Assembly: GCA_964030475.1 (NCBI GenBank)
Contig: CAXIPT010000002.1
Location: 11,586,948 to 11,650,947 of the forward strand
DNA length: 64,000 nucleotides
Direction of reading: 5' to 3'
Source: Tethya wilhelma
Taxonomy: Eukaryota > Porifera > Demospongiae > Tethyida > Tethyidae
Shown: positions 61,706 through 64,000 of the stretch, piece by piece
Layout: each line of letters starts with the position of its first letter
Numbering within the stretch: position 1 is the stretch's first letter
Position numbers and translations under genes: made by a program
The notes under the pieces: model-generated
What the model was told of the DNA's origin: nothing
The model's database searches: none
Seen by the model: the letters and a program-made list of their open reading frames with translations, nothing else

Positions 61706-63962
61706 TTAATTTTGAACTTCCAGATACTTGGTTAGATCCTGCATGCAGCTGGTGACCTCGTGGGTGAAGTTAGAGGTCATCTTGGTGTAGAGCTGCTCCT
61801 CCAGAGGCTGGATCAGCTGAGAGAGAGGCAGAGAGGAGGACACATTCAGGAGGATCTCAAACACCTTACTCCACAGACCAACGTCATACCACCTGCAAGA
61901 GATCAAGGGAAAGCAATGGCACCTTTCAGCGCCTGTTCTCTTTCAAGCCTGCTATACTAGCTCAGCTGGAAAGAATGCTAGTGGAATGGTCCAGCCCCCT
62001 AGCCCTAGCTCACCTCTTCACTTTGTTGGTGGGTCTGTAGAGGTCATCACTGCTGCTCTTCTTCACTGTCATGTAGCCGCCATGCATCAGGGAGAAGATG
62101 GTCCCAGCCAGACCATGGTAGTCAATCTGAGAAGAACACACAGTGTGAATACCGTGAATCAGGTAATTTCACTGCATAGTTTTTGCCATTCCCTTCAGTA
62201 AATATCACCATTCAAAAAACTGTGTATAATCTTATGCTTCTATCCCAGTAGCTAGGTGGTGTAGGGGTACCTGCCACTTCCAAGGTCTCCCCTCCATCAT
62301 GGCCACACACTGGAAGGCCTCGGTCTTACAGGAACCAACAAACAACTGGTCCTCAGGAAACCTCCGGGTGTCAATGGCTCGGCCAAAATCAATCAGACAC
62401 ACCCCTTTTCCTCTGGCTGACTGGAAGCTGGAGTAACACCTGGAGAGATGAAGGATGAAGACAATATACTTGTACAAAAGTTCACCATCAAATAATGCAA
62501 CCACATGCAGTAAAAGCACAATTAGAGGTGAAATTGAGGGGCAGAACCTGATGTCTCTGATCATAAAGTTGTCAGGTTTGAGGTCAGCGTGGATGATGCC
62601 TATATCATGAAGGGTCTCCACCACACTGCACATCTCAACAGTGTAGTAGAGGAGCAGGCTCTCAGAGAGATAGGTCCTCAACCTCTTGAGCATGTTGGTC
62701 AAATCCTACAATCAAGAAATGTGGCAATCTAATAAGACTACACACACACACACACAGTGCGAGCTAACCAGAATAGTCCCGTAGTGATAGTAAGGTAGCA
62801 CTAGTACTGAAGTGTCTTTGTAACATAGAGCTCTCTCACACTGGATTATACCGCAGCACTGGAGAGAGCGAGAGAGAATGAAGGTCGCTATCTTCACACT
62901 CCTCCTGGCTGCCTCACCTTCTCCTGCAGTCCTCTGTCCCTCAGTCTGCCATGGATCTCCTCCAGCACTGCCACCTCCCACTCACACACAGGGCTCTCAA
63001 CCTGGAGACACACACACACATCAATCACTGTGTACAGTGTAGAACATTTCAAGTATATACCATATAGCACAAAATATTGGCGGGAATAAAATTTGGCGGA
63101 TTGTCAAAATTTCATGGTTGGCGGATTTATTTTGGCGTTTGCGCATGCAGCAATACACGTATTCCATATGTGCATGCGCAAAAATGACGGTTTGGCAGAT
63201 TTAATATTTGCAGTCCTTACCAAAACCGCCAATCTGCCAATATTAAAATTCGCCAAATTTTTGTGCTATACAGTAGTACACATTATATTTTGCTACTTAG
63301 AAGGAAAGAACTTTATTTCTAGGTTTGTGCTGAATCAAGCGGACTTTAAAAAAACCTCCCAAATTGAACGTTTGTAGTTATCAAGCTAGTATGCCAGTGA
63401 TCGTGTGCCAACTCCCCATCCATACCTTGAGTATCTTGTCCTCTCCTCTGCACCTTCCAAGGTAGACTCTGGCAAAGCCCCCCTCTGCTAGCAGCCGTAC
63501 ATCAGTGTAGTGATACTCGCCAATCGAGATGCCACGCCCCTTAGAGATCTTGGGGAAAGTCCCTGGGAGTGTTTCAATCCTGGCAAGAGGCACACCCAGT
63601 GTGTTCAGCATCTTGTTGACAATGTGAGCTTCAAAGGGGTTAACATTTTCCAGCACCAGGTCGTGAGATACACTCCCAGTGGAGCTGCATTGTGATGTTT
63701 TTTAATTTAACAGACAATCCACGGTAAATTTAATTTTCAAAGTTACCTATTGGACGAGGATGATGATGACGTCATTCTGCTTGAGGAAGATGATGTCATC
63801 CTACTGCTGCTGGCGCTGGACTTGTAGCTGGCTGACTCCTCTGGGATGGTGGAGAGGTTGGCCTTGAGGGAGACATGGCCCTGGTCAGGAGGGAGGACCT
63901 TCTGTTTCACCTCCATGCTTGGAGGGATGGCTGACATGTCCAGGAGGGTGGTCATCAGGGGA

Positions 63963-63963
<1 letters not shown>
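61706..63963 (-). CDS. BUB1: Mitotic checkpoint kinase BUB1, C-terminal part (5' end beyond window)
   Basis: BUB1 is the spindle-checkpoint kinase that phosphorylates H2A and recruits shugoshin. Exons in transcript order: about 63747..63963, 63426..63684, 62918..63001, 62769..62858, 62548..62705, 62271..62439, 62014..62126 and 61706..61893. The linker is Ser-rich (SSASSSRMTSSSSSRMTSSS). The pre-kinase segment is NVNPFEAHIVNKMLNTLGVP. Kinase motifs are LLAEGGFARVYLGRCRGEDK with KILK, GIIHADLKPDNFMI (HAD where most kinases have HRD, close to HGD of vertebrate BUB1), GVCLIDFGRAIDTRRFPEDQ, TEAFQCVAMMEGRPW and the C-lobe RWYDVGLWSKVFEILLNVSS. It ends in LTKYLEVQN and a stop. The kinase length is complete; the N-terminal TPR and checkpoint parts are outside. 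Confidence 0.93.
63058..63275. mobile_element. MITE with TACYRTATAGCACAAAA ends in a BUB1 intron
   Basis: A 218-bp element with inverted ends TACCATATAGCACAAAA and TTTTGTGCTATACAGTA. Sub-terminal inverted GGCGGATT/AATCTGCC blocks and a central inverted pair TTTGCGCATGCA (63138-63149) and TGCATGCGCAAA (63171-63182) are present. There is no ORF. The terminus resembles that of the element at 17955-18164. Confidence 0.8.

Positions 63964-64000
<37 letters not shown>
63964..64000. repeat. (GA)n tract at the right window edge, BUB1 intron
   Basis: GA dinucleotides running off the window; on the minus strand they form the polypyrimidine tract before the exon ending at 63963. Confidence 0.9.

Overview
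The window is nuclear DNA from a gene-dense animal genome. Split GT-AG genes alternate on both strands every 1-5 kb, introns are mostly short, head-to-head promoters are compact, and (CA)n, (GT)n and (GA)n microsatellites are abundant. The gene set is metazoan: NAXE, SRP72, TRMT13, a NEK8/9-type kinase with RCC1 repeats, TXNL1, SQOR, two CERS1-like ceramide synthases, PEX11G, an Argonaute, ENOSF1, two Rabs, TLNRD1, an ISOC1/2 hydrolase and BUB1. A 1318-residue intronless beta-helix/multi-TM protein, an Ig membrane protein of unknown family and the overall compactness suggest an early-branching animal, most likely a demosponge. That assignment is an inference.

Layout. 1-579: 3' end of NAXE (+), then about 5 kb of microsatellite-rich spacer. 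5.67-6.95 kb: a TPR-like protein (-), head to head with a Rab (+) whose middle exons are lost at a single N (8288). 9.6-13.9 kb: SRP72 (-) and TRMT13 (+) share a 97-bp promoter. 14.2-22.9 kb: a 22-exon NEK-RCC1 kinase gene (+). 23.3-30.3 kb: TXNL1 (-) and SQOR (-), entangled by a 1.5-kb tandem duplication; one SQOR intron hides an antisense U2-like snRNA. 31.1-35.0 kb: the beta-helix/multi-TM gene (-). 35.7-39.2 kb: CERS1-like copy B (-) with an intronic tRNA-Arg(TCG), relic duplications and an orphan promoter-like patch. 39.7-41.2 kb: an intronless ankyrin protein (+). 41.5-44.5 kb: CERS1-like copy A (-) with a duplicated exon. 44.8-50 kb: PEX11G (+), a small TM protein (-) and an intronless Argonaute (+). 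50.2-54.7 kb: ENOSF1 (-) and a Rab-like GTPase (-). 55.0-58.3 kb: an Ig/TM protein (+). 58.7-64 kb: TLNRD1 (-), a truncated ISOC gene (+) and the kinase end of BUB1 (-).

The neighbourhood is ordinary eukaryotic housekeeping, not an operon. Several items stand out. (1) The NEK-RCC1 kinase carries an N-terminal region resembling DUF4347, with a His-Gly/Cys pair as in caspase-fold proteins, and its spliced reading frame ends in a CaaX box (CVLS). All 22 exon phases agree over 5043 coding nt. (2) A full-length 189-nt U2-like snRNA keeps the U2 5' end, Sm site and stems III/IV with paired base changes, but has lost the GUAGUA branch-site-pairing element; it has a TATA box at -28 and a T5 run at its 3' end. 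(3) The SQOR/TXNL1 tandem duplication leaves two intact sets of SQOR C-terminal exons. Exon coordinates were derived by reading splice junctions and checking phase; family names come from recognised motifs, not from a database search.
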